The notes under the pieces were generated by a model, which was not told the DNA's origin, ran no database searches, and saw only the letters and a list, made by a program, of their open reading frames with translations. A DNA stretch of 64,000 bases from contig NZ_JAKCFB010000045.1 of the NCBI RefSeq assembly GCF_024198235.1, positions 1-64,000 of the forward strand. The letters are read 5' to 3'. The stretch is from Myxococcus dinghuensis (lineage in GTDB: Bacteria; Myxococcota; Myxococcia; Myxococcales; Myxococcaceae). Shown piece by piece: positions 1 through 9,864 of this stretch. The position numbers and the translations under genes are program-made. Positions within the stretch are counted from its first letter, which is position 1; every line of letters starts with the position of its first letter.

Positions 1-290
1 GGCGCGGGCGCCAGCACGGGCGGAGCGGAAGGACGGGCAGCGGGCGCGGCGGCCACGGGCGCGGGGCGCGCCGCGGCCACCGGGGCGGGAGCCGGCGCCG
101 GGGCGACGTGCTCCTCGCCATGACGGGACCTCGCCTCGATGAAGCCGTTGAGGCGCGCGAACATGAAGAGCGCCTGGTTGATCAGCGCATCGCGGTCCGA
201 GCCCATCTGCTGGGCCATGTCTTCGTACGTCTCCCACAAATGGTCGGCGATACCAACCTTGCGGGCGGGGCGGGAGTTCTGATCGATCAT
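1..290 (-). CDS. N-terminal part of an uncharacterised protein, possibly FHA-domain (cut by window edge)
   Basis: Only the first 96 codons are visible; the frame is open to the left edge. It starts at ATG 290 and reads MIDQNSRPARKVGIADHLW, continuing with a short helical segment (about residues 15-52, METYEDM-like to MFARLNGF) that looks like a ribbon-helix-helix or small dimerisation module. From about residue 62 the sequence becomes an Ala/Pro-rich linker. From memory of myxobacterial proteins this N-terminus precedes an FHA phosphothreonine-binding domain, but that part lies outside the window, so the function is inference. Its promoter would lie in the 63-bp gap to the next gene. Confidence 0.55.
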   Translation of the reverse strand, partial: MIDQNSRPARKVGIADHLWETYEDMAQQMGSDRDALINQALFMFARLNGFIEARSRHGEEHVAPAPAPAPVAAARPAPVAAAPAARPSAPPVLAPA

Positions 291-353
291 CGGTCTCGAC
301 TCGGACGGTACAGGATGACCCGGACTCTAACAGACGCACACCGCTCCGCCCAA

Positions 354-2528
354 TTACTCGAACGTCTCCAGGGCGACCGTGTTGAGGACGTTGTCGACGA
401 CCTGCTCCAGGTTGACCTGGAGGATGCCGTCCGCCGAGGGGTACGCGATGTAGGCCAGGCCCACGTTCCCCCCCTGCGGAGCGACCACCGGTCCCGGCAG
501 GGTGTAGAAGGACAGCCCTGACGAAGACGAGGTCGAGTTCACTCCGAAGACGTATGTGCGGACACCAGAGGTCAGGGTGATGACCACGCGGTCCCCCCGG
601 CTCAGGCGGCCCCGGCCGGCCACGTTGACCACGACGGGCGGAGGCGTGGAGGGGAAGGCGGGGACGGTCAGGTCCTGCACGACGCCGCACTGGCTGTTCG
701 ACCCCACCAGGGGGATGTCCTTCAGGAAGTTGGGCGGGTGGTAGTAGTACGCGGTGGGAATCTGGTAGCCCCCTGTGACCGTCTCGATGTCGCGGGTCAG
801 CAGGTTCCCGTCCGCGTCGACCAGCAGGAAGGACTGGCTGCCGGAGGCACGCACCGTGAAGTTGGGCAGCGGCGAGCAGTCATCCGGGATGGGCGTCGTC
901 GTCTCCAGGAAGACCTTGTTGGCCCCGGTGCCCGGCCGGATGGACGTGACGACGAGGTCCGTCGTGCAGACGACAGTGGAGCTGGTCAGGACGATGACGT
1001 CCCCCACCCTCACCTGCTTCTGGGACTCGTCCGGCTGGAGGACCTCGAAGCTGCTCGGGGTGGTCATGTCGCGGGGCTGGTCGGCCAGCCACGGGAAGAT
1101 GCCCTCGAAGATGACGCGATAGAGGGAGTTGGCCACCGACCCCTCGAAGAGCGTCCGGCGCGTCACGGTGGGGCTGGACGGGTCGTTGGGAACGCACGGG
1201 TACTCGACCTTCTGCGCGACCTCCACGATGCCGGTGACGGTCTGGTCCGTCAGGTCCGTCTCCGTCGAGTCGCGGGCGACGAAGCTCACCTGGGCGCCCC
1301 GGTCGTCCAGGTCGAACTCGCTGCGGTCCCACGCGGAGAACAGGGAGATGCTGCCGTTGGACGACGGCATGATGCCCAGCAGCGGCACCCGCACCAGGCG
1401 CGCCGTACTCAGGACGCCCGACGCGTCGACCTGGGCCACGGACAGGCGCGCGCTGGGGACCAGCGACAGGCCCGTGGGCAGGCCCGCCGTGGGCCGCAGG
1501 GCGAACATGGGCGCGCCGCTCAGGTCCGTGGCGCGCGTGCCGGTCGCGGTTTCCACCGCGAGCACGCCGGTGCACTCCGCCGCCCCGGAGCAGGCGACCT
1601 CGTCGCGCACGCCGAACACGAACTGGCCCGGGGGCGCCGTCACCGTCTCGTTCTCGGTGGTGGACGTGTCGTCGGCGACGACGACCACCCGCGGGTGGGA
1701 CGCCACCAGCCGGACGGGCACGTTGTCGAAGCCCGCGGACAGATCCCGGGTCGCGGTGGACGGCGTGGTGCAGTCCACGTTCGAGGTGGGATGTGTGTCC
1801 GTGACGACGAGCGTGCGGCCCGCGCGGCCCGACGCCGAGCGCGTGGCCACCACGAACTCGTCGTTGGGCAGGATGGTCATCGCCTGGACGGATTCGCCCG
1901 GTGCCAGGCAGAACAGCGTCACCGCGGGGGCAATCGCCTCCCCCGCGTCCAGCGCCTCGGGCCCCGGCAGCGCCTGGCGCAGCACGCGGGCACCGCCCGT
2001 GTCCGGCCCGAACGGCGAGTCCGGGTCCTGGATGGCGAAATAGAGGGTGCTGGGCCCCGGGGGCGCGTCCGGGGTCTCCGCCGGCGGGAGCGCCGGCGCG
2101 CGCGCCGCGAACGACGTGACCAGGCTCCCCGCCTGGAGCCGCGCCATCTGCACCAGCCGCTCCGGGGCCGCCGCCACGACGGAGATCTCCGTCGCGCCCG
2201 CGCTGCGGGCATAGACGAAGGGCCCCGTCCGGTCGTTGCCCTCCGCGTCGTAGCCGATGTCGTGGGTCAGCGCGTCCGGCCGGTCGAGCACCGGGATGGC
2301 CAGCGTCTCCAGCGGGTTGGGCGCCGGGATGAACTCACGGGGGTTCGACGCCAGGTTCAACACCTGGAGCTCGTCGCGGTCCGAGGACGTGACGAAGACG
2401 AGGTTGCCGACCAGCGTCAGGTCATACGTCCCGGACAGGCCCGCGAAGCCCGTGGTGGCCTGGGTGTCGGAGCACGCACCGGACAGGCCGGCGCAGGCGA
2501 GCAGCAGAGCGAGGGTACCGCGCTTCAC
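354..2528 (-). CDS. Putative propeller-like lipoprotein (724 aa)
   Basis: Predicted exported lipoprotein of unknown function. I start it at GTG 2528: AGGAG lies 8 nt upstream and the GTG overlaps the stop of the preceding gene as GTGA, a typical coupled junction; an in-frame ATG at 2546 would place that ribosome site inside the gene. The N-terminus is a basic-hydrophobic signal ending at LSGAC (Cys19). The body is rich in beta strands with repeated short Val/Thr/Ser segments and Asp-Gly turns, like surface beta-propeller proteins, but I recognise no named domain. It is probably co-transcribed with the lipoprotein upstream, suggesting the two work together in the cell envelope. Confidence 0.8.
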   Translation of the reverse strand: MKRGTLALLLACAGLSGACSDTQATTGFAGLSGTYDLTLVGNLVFVTSSDRDELQVLNLASNPREFIPAPNPLETLAIPVLDRPDALTHDIGYDAEGNDRTGPFVYARSAGATEISVVAAAPERLVQMARLQAGSLVTSFAARAPALPPAETPDAPPGPSTLYFAIQDPDSPFGPDTGGARVLRQALPGPEALDAGEAIAPAVTLFCLAPGESVQAMTILPNDEFVVATRSASGRAGRTLVVTDTHPTSNVDCTTPSTATRDLSAGFDNVPVRLVASHPRVVVVADDTSTTENETVTAPPGQFVFGVRDEVACSGAAECTGVLAVETATGTRATDLSGAPMFALRPTAGLPTGLSLVPSARLSVAQVDASGVLSTARLVRVPLLGIMPSSNGSISLFSAWDRSEFDLDDRGAQVSFVARDSTETDLTDQTVTGIVEVAQKVEYPCVPNDPSSPTVTRRTLFEGSVANSLYRVIFEGIFPWLADQPRDMTTPSSFEVLQPDESQKQVRVGDVIVLTSSTVVCTTDLVVTSIRPGTGANKVFLETTTPIPDDCSPLPNFTVRASGSQSFLLVDADGNLLTRDIETVTGGYQIPTAYYYHPPNFLKDIPLVGSNSQCGVVQDLTVPAFPSTPPPVVVNVAGRGRLSRGDRVVITLTSGVRTYVFGVNSTSSSSGLSFYTLPGPVVAPQGGNVGLAYIAYPSADGILQVNLEQVVDNVLNTVALETFE

Positions 2529-3985
2529 GGTGAGGACTCCTGGCACACGCTGGTTCCCTGGCGCGAATCGCGCAACTGCCGGGTCCCGAGCAGCGCCACC
2601 CGCCGCGCATCCTGCGGCCGGTCGAGGTTGGGGATATCGATGACGGCGACGCGACCGTCGCCGAAGGTGGTCGCGAAAAGGCGCGCCGCGTTGCCGCGGA
2701 TGTCCGCCGCCAGACCGACGGGCTGGCTGGGCTGAGCCGGGTCCTGGTCTCCCACCAGCACCTGCGCGACGAGCTGCCCCAGCTCCTCGTCGTAGATGGA
2801 GACGGCCTCGTCACCGCTGCCGGTGACGGCGATGAGGTTGCCGCGCCCGACGCCGCGGGAGATGACCTCCAGCTCGCTGGCGCCCTCCGGGAGCGACTGG
2901 GAGGAGACGACCCGCAGCGTGGGGAAGTCCGCCAGCGCGTTCTCGATGTCGATGGTCAGGAGCGTGTCCGGTCCGCGCGCCAGCAGGTAGACGCGCTCCC
3001 GGTTGGGGTCCACCTGCGAGGGGTCGTCCACCTTGAACACGGGCACCACCGCCACGCCGCGCGCCTCGCGGATGGCGTAGCTGGCCGTCAGCGCGCTGTC
3101 CAGCACGCGGCTGGTGTCCGTCTGGTCCACCAGCCGCAGCGTGAAGCGCGCCGGCAGCGCGCCGAACTGCTTCGTCGCGGAGTTGCGCCCGGACACGTAG
3201 AGGTAGCGGGTGCCGATCGCCACCGCGTGGGCGGCGCCCGGCTCGAGCCCGTTGACCCCCAGGGCCACGAAGTTGCCCGTGGTGAGCGCGTCGCGGAAGG
3301 GCGTCGCGGCGGGAAGGTCCGCCAGGTACGACTGGAGCTCGTCCTCCGTCGTCGCCTCGGGCGGCCCCACCAGCTCGGTGGCCGTCACCCAGACGCGGGC
3401 CTCCGGGTCCTCGGGCCGCACGGCCACGCCCAGCGGACCGGGCGCGCCCGGCTCGCCGTTCTTCGCGCCCGGCGGGTTGTTGAGCGACAGCGCGTCCACG
3501 CGGCAGTCCCGCCCGTCGTTCTGGGCACAGACCAGCGTCGAGCCGTCATCCCCCACGTCGATGGCCTGCAGGTAGCTGCCCTCGGCGCGCGTGGGGACGA
3601 AGAGGCGCGGCGAGCGGCCCGGCGGGGACCAGAGCGTCATCTCGCCCGCGAAGCTGTCGATGAGGACGAACGACGTCGCCCCGACGTGCAGGTCCGTGAG
3701 CAGGGCCGGGAAGCCCGAGACCTCCGCCGTGTCCGCGAAGTCCTTGCCGAACGGCCGCAGCCCCAGCGCGTCCAGGTCCAGCGCCGACACCGCGCCGGAG
3801 TCGAAGCACTTGTCGAAGTTCGCGCCCGCTACGTACAGGAAGCCATTGGTGGTCGAACTCCCCTCGGCGCGCCAGAAGGCGACGCCGCTCGGGTAGACGA
3901 GGCGGGAGGACGGAGGAGGCCGCGGCTCGGTGCCGACAGAACACGACACGAGCAGCAGCGCGGAGGTGACGAGATAGGCGCGCAT
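2525..3985 (-). CDS. Putative beta-propeller lipoprotein (486 aa)
   Basis: Predicted lipoprotein; start taken at ATG 3985 because it gives a compact signal peptide MRAYLVTSALLLVSC with lipobox LVSC (Cys15). A start 14 codons upstream would bury this signal. The mature part contains recurring strand-turn-strand units such as TRYLYVSGRN, RVYLLARG and ARLFATTFGDGRVAVIDI, the pattern of YncE/NHL-type propellers that bind ligands or scaffold envelope complexes. Its stop overlaps the start of the next lipoprotein by 4 bp. A 144-bp gap separates it from glyS upstream, so it may have its own promoter. No catalytic motif was seen and the function is unknown. Confidence 0.8.
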   Translation of the reverse strand: MRAYLVTSALLLVSCSVGTEPRPPPSSRLVYPSGVAFWRAEGSSTTNGFLYVAGANFDKCFDSGAVSALDLDALGLRPFGKDFADTAEVSGFPALLTDLHVGATSFVLIDSFAGEMTLWSPPGRSPRLFVPTRAEGSYLQAIDVGDDGSTLVCAQNDGRDCRVDALSLNNPPGAKNGEPGAPGPLGVAVRPEDPEARVWVTATELVGPPEATTEDELQSYLADLPAATPFRDALTTGNFVALGVNGLEPGAAHAVAIGTRYLYVSGRNSATKQFGALPARFTLRLVDQTDTSRVLDSALTASYAIREARGVAVVPVFKVDDPSQVDPNRERVYLLARGPDTLLTIDIENALADFPTLRVVSSQSLPEGASELEVISRGVGRGNLIAVTGSGDEAVSIYDEELGQLVAQVLVGDQDPAQPSQPVGLAADIRGNAARLFATTFGDGRVAVIDIPNLDRPQDARRVALLGTRQLRDSRQGTSVCQESSP

Positions 3986-4129
3986 CAGAGGGGGGCGGAG
4001 TGTAGGAAGGGGCCTCCCCCCGGGCAACCGGAAAGGGGCCCATCCATTCCCGGGCGCACGCCACCCGACGGATGGCCCCCCCTGGGACGTGCTCCATCCC
4101 TCGGGGGGCGGCCAACCGCCGGGAGGCCC

Positions 4130-6244
4130 TCAGGCCGCCGTCGCGGCGACCTCCGCCTGGATCTTGGAGAAGTCGGCCACCTGATTGAACAGGGCGCCAA
4201 TCTCCGTGAGCAGACGGATGCGGTTTTCCCGGAGGTCCTTGTCCTCCGCCATGACCATCACCTTGTCGAAGAAGGTGTCCACGGCGGGCTTCAGGCCGGT
4301 GATCTCCCGGAGCGCGGAGGAGAAGTCGTCCGCCTGGACGAGCCCGGCGACCCGGCCCTGGGCCTGGGTGAAGGCCGCGTGCAGTTGCTTCTCCGCGTCG
4401 TCCACCAGCTTCTGCGCCTGGGTCTGTCCGCCGGCCACGTCGCGGCCCTGCTTCTCCACGATGTTGACCACGCGCTTGAAGGCCACGGCCAGGGGCTGGA
4501 AGTCCGAGCGGCCCACGATGAGGCTGAGCGCCTCCAGCCGCTTGTGCGCGGTGACCAGGTCGTCGAAGCCCGCGGACAGCACCGCCTCCACCACGTCCGT
4601 GCGGTGCTGCTCGCCCCACAGCGCCTTGAGGCGGCCGCGGAAGAAGTCCAGCACCTGCTCGCGCGGCGCGGGCTCGCCCGCCTTGCGCTTGACGTTGGCC
4701 AGCTTGGGGGCGAGCAGCCGCAGCGCCTCGTCCACCGCGGCGGACAGGCTGAAGCGATAGCCACGGCCCAGCACCAGCCGGATGATGCCGATGCACGCGC
4801 GGCGCAGGCCGAACGGGTCCGCCGCGCCGCTGGGCGCCTTGCCGATGGCGAAGATGCCGCACAGCGAGTCCAACCGGTCCGCGATGCCGATGAGCGCGCC
4901 CGCGTCCTGCGTGGGCAGCGCGTCCTCGGCGCCCCGGGGCAGGTAGTGCTCGAAGATGGCCAGGGCCACCGCGTCCGGCTCCCCGCCGGCGCGCGCGTAC
5001 TCACGGCCCATGACGCCCTGGAGCTCCGGGAACTCCCCCACCATTCCGGTGACGAGGTCCGCCTTGGCCAGGGTGGCCGCGCGCTCGATGGTGGCGCTCT
5101 CCCCTGCCCGCTTCGCGGCGACCGCCAGCCACACCGCGAGTGAGCGGAAGCGCTCCACCTTCTCCAGATAGGTGCCCAGTTGGCCCTGCCATACCACGCG
5201 CCCCAGCTTCTCCACGCGGTCCGCCAGCGGCGTCTTGCGGTCCTCGTCGAAGAAGAAGCGGCCGTCCGCCAGGCGCGCGCGCAGCACGCGCTGGTAGCCG
5301 CGAAGGCTCAGCGCCTCGTCCCGCACGGGCGTGTTCGACACGGCGATGAAGCGCGGCAGGAGCTTCCCCGCCCCGTCCACCAGCGAGAAGTAGCGCTGGT
5401 GGCTCTTCATCTCCTGCACCAGCACCTCCGCGGGCAGGTCCAGGTGGCGCTCCTCGAAGGAGCCCACCACCGGGCTGGGCAGCTCCACCAGGTTCGTCAC
5501 CTGGTCCACCAACGCCGGGTCGTCCATGACGGACGCGCCCACGGCCTTCGCCGCCGCCGTCACCTTCTCCACGAGCTGGGCGCGGCGCTTCGCCACGTCC
5601 GCCACCACGTGCGCCTCCTCCAGCGCCGCCTCGTAGTCCGCGGGCGCCTTCAGCTCGATGGCACCGGGCGCGAGGAAGCGGTGGCCGTACGTCACCCGCC
5701 CGCTCTTCACGTCGCCGAACACCACCGGCACCACGTCGCCGCCGAGCAGCGCGACGAGCCACTGCACCGGACGGGCGAAGGACGCCTCCACGTCACCCCA
5801 GCGCATGGACTTGCGGAAGTTGATGGAGTGCACCGCGACGTGCAGCGCCTCCTGGAGGATGTCCGCCGCCGGGCGGCCCTTCTCCTCCACGCGCGCGGAC
5901 AGGTACTCGCCCTTGGCCGTCTGGGCGCGCCCGAGCTGGTCCACGGAGAGCTTCAGGCCCTCGGCGAACTTCTCCGCCGCCTTGGTGGGCTTGCCCTGCG
6001 CGTCGAACGCCGCCTTCGCGCTCGGCCCCAGGACCTCCTTCACCACGTCCTCGCCCGCGTCCGCCACGCCCTTCACCCACAGGGCCAGCCGCCGCGGCGT
6101 GCCGAACACGCGCACCTCGCCGTGCTTCAGCCGCGCGTCCGCCAGCCGCTGCGTCACCACGCGCTGGAGGTCCTCCAGGGCGGGGACGATGAACGACGCC
6201 GGAATCTCCTCGGCCCCGATTTCGAGCAGCAGATCACGCGCCAC
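4130..6244 (-). CDS. glyS: Glycine-tRNA ligase, beta subunit
   Basis: Beta subunit of the bacterial alpha2-beta2 glycyl-tRNA synthetase, which contributes tRNA binding to charging of tRNA-Gly in the cytoplasm. The N-terminus [18 protein letters not shown] is the family signature. The body carries the expected stretches [20 protein letters not shown] and [15 protein letters not shown], with an HD-like and anticodon-binding region at the C-terminus. The length of 704 aa is normal (usual about 690). The start overlaps the end of glyQ by 11 bp, so translation is probably coupled and subunits made in equal amounts. The C-terminal residues AEVAATAA form a short tail. Confidence 0.98.
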   Translation of the reverse strand: MARDLLLEIGAEEIPASFIVPALEDLQRVVTQRLADARLKHGEVRVFGTPRRLALWVKGVADAGEDVVKEVLGPSAKAAFDAQGKPTKAAEKFAEGLKLSVDQLGRAQTAKGEYLSARVEEKGRPAADILQEALHVAVHSINFRKSMRWGDVEASFARPVQWLVALLGGDVVPVVFGDVKSGRVTYGHRFLAPGAIELKAPADYEAALEEAHVVADVAKRRAQLVEKVTAAAKAVGASVMDDPALVDQVTNLVELPSPVVGSFEERHLDLPAEVLVQEMKSHQRYFSLVDGAGKLLPRFIAVSNTPVRDEALSLRGYQRVLRARLADGRFFFDEDRKTPLADRVEKLGRVVWQGQLGTYLEKVERFRSLAVWLAVAAKRAGESATIERAATLAKADLVTGMVGEFPELQGVMGREYARAGGEPDAVALAIFEHYLPRGAEDALPTQDAGALIGIADRLDSLCGIFAIGKAPSGAADPFGLRRACIGIIRLVLGRGYRFSLSAAVDEALRLLAPKLANVKRKAGEPAPREQVLDFFRGRLKALWGEQHRTDVVEAVLSAGFDDLVTAHKRLEALSLIVGRSDFQPLAVAFKRVVNIVEKQGRDVAGGQTQAQKLVDDAEKQLHAAFTQAQGRVAGLVQADDFSSALREITGLKPAVDTFFDKVMVMAEDKDLRENRIRLLTEIGALFNQVADFSKIQAEVAATAA

Positions 6245-7226
6245 GGGCCACCTCCGCCTTCTCCTTCTTCTCCACCGGCTTGTTGAGCTGGACCGTCTTC
6301 CAGTACTCGCTGGCGGACTTGCCCTCCAGCACCGGCGGCTGCTCCCCCACCGTCCACGGCGTCTTGAGCAGCGGGTAGCCCAGCCGCTCGCGCATCTGCA
6401 GGTAGCCCTCCGCGCACAGGCGGGCGTTGTCGCGCACGCGCTTGATGAACGCCGCGCGCTCCGTGACGGAGATGGCGCCGCGCGCGTCCAGCAGGTTGAA
6501 CGTGTGCGAGCACTTCAGCGCGAAGTCGTACGCGGGCAGCGGCAGTTGACGCTCGATGAGCCGCTTGCACTCCTTCTCGTACGCGTCGAACAGCGAGAAG
6601 AGCATGGCCGCGTCCGACTCCTGGAGCGCGTAGCGGCTCATCTCCACCTCGTTCGGGTGGAACACCTCGCGGTACTTCACGCCCTTGACCCACTCGATGT
6701 CGAAGACGTTCTCCACGTTCTGCAGGTACATGCAGATGCGCTCGAGCCCGTACGTCAGCTCCGCGGAGACGGGCTTGCAGTCGAAACCGCCGCACTGCTG
6801 GAAGTACGTGAACTGGGTGACCTCCATGCCGTCACACCAGACCTCCCAGCCCAGTCCCCAGGCGCCCAGCGTGGGAGACTCCCAGTCGTCCTCGACGAAG
6901 CGGATGTCGTGCTCCAGCGGGTCGATGCGGATCTTCCGCAGGGACTCCAGGTAGAGCTCCTGCACGTTCTTCGGCGCGGGCTTGAGGATGACCTGGAACT
7001 GGTGGTGCTGGAACAGGCGGTTCGGGTTCTCGCCGAAGCGGCCGTCCGCGGGGCGACGGGAGGGCTGCACGTAGGCCACGTTCCAGGGCTCCGGGCCCAG
7101 CGCGCGGAGGAACGTGTAGGGGGCCATGGTGCCCGCGCCGACCTCGAGGTCGTAGGGCTGCGTCGCGATGCAGCCCTGGTCGGCCCAATGCTTCTGGAGC
7201 GTGAAGATCAGATCCTGGAAATACAT
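6234..7226 (-). CDS. glyQ: Glycine-tRNA ligase, alpha subunit
   Basis: Catalytic alpha subunit of glycyl-tRNA synthetase, activating glycine with ATP and transferring it to tRNA-Gly. Start chosen at ATG 7226 because [14 protein letters not shown] is the conserved N-terminus; the longer open frame adds 25 Arg-rich residues not seen in the family. Class II motifs are visible around [18 protein letters not shown] and [12 protein letters not shown]. The protein has 330 residues, about 30-40 more than typical, the surplus being a Lys/Glu-rich C-terminal tail ([13 protein letters not shown]) that overlaps the glyS start by 11 bp. This two-subunit form is usual in proteobacteria-like lineages. Confidence 0.97.
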   Translation of the reverse strand: MYFQDLIFTLQKHWADQGCIATQPYDLEVGAGTMAPYTFLRALGPEPWNVAYVQPSRRPADGRFGENPNRLFQHHQFQVILKPAPKNVQELYLESLRKIRIDPLEHDIRFVEDDWESPTLGAWGLGWEVWCDGMEVTQFTYFQQCGGFDCKPVSAELTYGLERICMYLQNVENVFDIEWVKGVKYREVFHPNEVEMSRYALQESDAAMLFSLFDAYEKECKRLIERQLPLPAYDFALKCSHTFNLLDARGAISVTERAAFIKRVRDNARLCAEGYLQMRERLGYPLLKTPWTVGEQPPVLEGKSASEYWKTVQLNKPVEKKEKAEVARGA

Positions 7227-7310
7227 AGGCTTGGAGGTCCTTCTCGCAGTGCGTCGAAGGAAGAACGCGCGGACCCTAGTGAGGGGGTCCGGCAGCGTCA
7301 AGGACGGCGC

Positions 7311-9680
7311 TCACTCCTTGTAGAGAGGGAGGTCGGAGAGGCGGACCTGGAGCTTCGTCACCTCGCCCGGCTTGACGGGCGCGGCCAGGAGCCTGCTCGG
7401 CGCGTCGGGAGACGTGGGGTCCACCACCCGCAGACGGTAGGTGCCCACCGGGAGCGGGAACTTCTGCAGCGGCGTCGTCCCCAGCTGGGTGGAGCCGTCG
7501 AAGACCGCCGCGCGAGGCACGGTGGACAGTGAGATCCACCCGAGCCCCGCCTTGGCGGCGCCCTTGGGCGTGCTCGTGTCCATGACCTCGGCCAGCGCGT
7601 CCGGGTCCTGCGTCACGGTGGTGACCGGCTCGTCCTCCGGCTTTTCCTTCGGTCCCGCGTTCTTGCCCTTCCGCCCCGGAGCCTTGGTGGCGGAGGCCGG
7701 CTCGGCCTCCTTCCCCGTCCGCACGGCGGGCGTGGTGACGGCCGCGGTCTTCACTCCGGAGGCGCCGGTCACCTGGGGCTTGTCCTTCGGCGCGGGCTTC
7801 TCCACGACCTCCGCGGGCGCGGCCTCGGGGGCGGGCGGCTCGGTGGGCGTGGGCTCCTGGGCCGCGACCTGGGCGGCGGGCCGTGGGTCCGGCGTCGGCG
7901 GGGCGCCGGGGAAGCCAGGCGGTGGCCCGGGCTTCTGCTGGGGCGGCCAGGCCGCGTCCTGGGCGGGATCCTTCGCGGGCTGCGGGTCCAGCTCCGCCTT
8001 CACCCAGGCCCGGGCGGACTCGAAGGCCGGCATGAACTGCGCGCGGACGAGGGGCAGCGTCGCCGCATAGCCCAGCCCCGCGAGCACGACGAGCATCACC
8101 AACCGTCCCATCCAGCGGGACGGGGGCTTCGCCGCGGGCGTCTGCTGGGGCGTGTCCGAGCGCTCCGCGGCCCCCCGCGCGCTGGCGCGCCCAGTGGCGC
8201 GCGCGCCGGGACGGGGGGGGCGGGTGCGGAACTGCTGCGTGGACAGGTCGCTCGACTCGTCGTCCTGGGACTCGACGTCCTCGGCGACGTCCTCCTCGTC
8301 CGCCGGCGCGCCGCGGCGCGCGGGACGGGGGTTCGTCGCCTCCAGCGCGAGACGGGGCTTGCGCGGCGTCACCGACGCGGCCTCGCCCGGCGAGCGCCGC
8401 TGGGGCACGGCCTTGGGCCCGCTTCCGGCGCCCGCGCGCGTCTGGAGCTCCGGGTCCGTCCCCACGGAGGGCCGGCGCTGGGGCGCGGGCCGGGGGGTGG
8501 GCGTACTCGACGCCACCCGCGTCTGGACCGCCGGGTCCGTCCCCACGGCGGGCCGGCGCTGGGGCGTGGGCTTGGGCGCGCTGCCCGACGCACTGGCCCG
8601 CTGGGGGGTCTTGTGCTGTTCGGTGGCCTGCGGCTCGCTGCCGTCGTCCTGCTGGAGCGCGCCGGCCGCCTCGCTGACGCGCGCGTCCTCCGCGCGGCTG
8701 GCCAGTTCGAGCAGCGTGCGCGTCTTCTGGCGCTTCTCCTCGAACAGCTCGCCCATCACCTGGGTGATGCCGTCCTCGTCGTACAGCTCCGCGCCGAGCG
8801 CCGCCTCGAGGGCGCGCGCCATCTCCCGGCCGCTGGTGAAGCGCTGCGTGGCGTCCCGCGCCAGCGCGCGCATCACCACCGCGTCGAGCGCCTCCGGGAT
8901 GTCGGGATTGCCGGCGCGAGGCGAGGTGATGTTCGCCTCCACGATCTGCAGCATCACCGCGGCCTCGTGGGGGCCGTTGAACAGCCGCTGCCCGGTGAGC
9001 ATCTCGTGCAGCATCACGCCCACGGAGAACAGGTCGCTGCGGCCGTCCATCGCGTGGCCACGCACCTGCTCCGGGGACATGTAGCCGCTGGTCCCCTTCA
9101 CCGTCCCGACCTGCGTGCGCCCCAGCCGACCGCGCGCCTTGGCGATGCCGAAGTCGATCACCTTCACGACGCCGTCGTAGGTGAGCATGACGTTCTTCGG
9201 CGACACGTCGCGGTGCACCACGGCCACGGGCCGGCCCGACGGGTCGGTGAAGTGGTGCGCGTAGTGCAGGCCCAGGCAGGTATCGCGAATCACCCGGCCG
9301 ATGAAACCCAGCGGCAACGGGTACTGGCGCCGCGACGCGGCCTTGACCACCTGCTCCAGGTTCTGCCCGGGCAGGAACTCCATGGCCAGGTACAGCTCGC
9401 CGCCGTCCTCGCCCAGGTCGAACACCTGCCCGATGTTCGCGTGCGAGAAGGCCGCGGTGATGCGCGCCTCGTCCAGGAACATCTGGACGAACTGCTCGTC
9501 CTTCTTGATGTCCGGGAGGATCTGCTTGACGGCGACGAACTTGCGGAAGCCCCCGGGGCCGGAGGTGAACGCAAGGAACAGCTCCGCCATCCCTCCCATC
9601 GAGAGGCGCGTGAGGATCTCGTACTTTCCGATGCGCCTCCCCCGGTCGGGATCATCTCCGGCGCCATCCTGCCTGGCCAT
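7311..9680 (-). CDS. Membrane-anchored Ser/Thr protein kinase with PEGA-like C-terminus
   Basis: Eukaryote-like Hanks-type kinase phosphorylating unknown Ser/Thr targets. The N-terminal kinase domain (about residues 18-295) keeps the key residues: Lys52 (VAVK), Glu71, HRD 156-158, Asn163, DFG 176-178 and an APE-like SPEQ. A Pro/Arg-rich linker (about 345-520) holds three related copies of PQRRPxVGTDPxxQTR. One membrane helix (about 525-546) follows, then a long Pro/Ala/Lys-rich extracytoplasmic stretch and a C-terminal module (about 705-789) containing DGSTQLGTTPL and LPVGTYRLRV, typical of PEGA domains. It is divergent from the small Cys-rich lipoprotein. The ATG at 9680 lacks a clear ribosome site, so the start is less certain. 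Confidence 0.93.
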   Translation of the reverse strand: MARQDGAGDDPDRGRRIGKYEILTRLSMGGMAELFLAFTSGPGGFRKFVAVKQILPDIKKDEQFVQMFLDEARITAAFSHANIGQVFDLGEDGGELYLAMEFLPGQNLEQVVKAASRRQYPLPLGFIGRVIRDTCLGLHYAHHFTDPSGRPVAVVHRDVSPKNVMLTYDGVVKVIDFGIAKARGRLGRTQVGTVKGTSGYMSPEQVRGHAMDGRSDLFSVGVMLHEMLTGQRLFNGPHEAAVMLQIVEANITSPRAGNPDIPEALDAVVMRALARDATQRFTSGREMARALEAALGAELYDEDGITQVMGELFEEKRQKTRTLLELASRAEDARVSEAAGALQQDDGSEPQATEQHKTPQRASASGSAPKPTPQRRPAVGTDPAVQTRVASSTPTPRPAPQRRPSVGTDPELQTRAGAGSGPKAVPQRRSPGEAASVTPRKPRLALEATNPRPARRGAPADEEDVAEDVESQDDESSDLSTQQFRTRPPRPGARATGRASARGAAERSDTPQQTPAAKPPSRWMGRLVMLVVLAGLGYAATLPLVRAQFMPAFESARAWVKAELDPQPAKDPAQDAAWPPQQKPGPPPGFPGAPPTPDPRPAAQVAAQEPTPTEPPAPEAAPAEVVEKPAPKDKPQVTGASGVKTAAVTTPAVRTGKEAEPASATKAPGRKGKNAGPKEKPEDEPVTTVTQDPDALAEVMDTSTPKGAAKAGLGWISLSTVPRAAVFDGSTQLGTTPLQKFPLPVGTYRLRVVDPTSPDAPSRLLAAPVKPGEVTKLQVRLSDLPLYKE
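8391..8570 (-). repeat. Three degenerate in-frame repeats in the kinase linker
   Basis: Within the juxtamembrane linker of the kinase a unit reading (T)PxPQRRPxVGTDPxxQTR occurs twice in good form (about residues 371-391 and 397-417) and a third time shortened (PKAVPQRRSPGE). The matching DNA is also similar, so this is a recent tandem amplification. The Thr residues make it a possible autophosphorylation or FHA-docking segment, which is inference. Confidence 0.7.
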
Positions 9681-9864
9681 GAATCACGACATGTTAACCG
9701 CCGAGCAGGCGCCCGTCGATGACCGTTGCGCGAAAAGGACCCACCCCCCTGGGTCACCCCGGTCGCGAGGACGCGACGAAGCCCCTCGCTTCGAGCCAGA
9801 CGCCATAGACTGCCGCTCCTCGACACCCGTGGAGGAGCCGGACTCCCGGAGGAAAGGACGACAC

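Noticed and set aside
4107-4120. GGCGG-CCAA-CCGCC stem after glyS as a terminator
   Set aside because: Only 5-bp arms and no T tract; chance pairing is likely in DNA this rich in GC.
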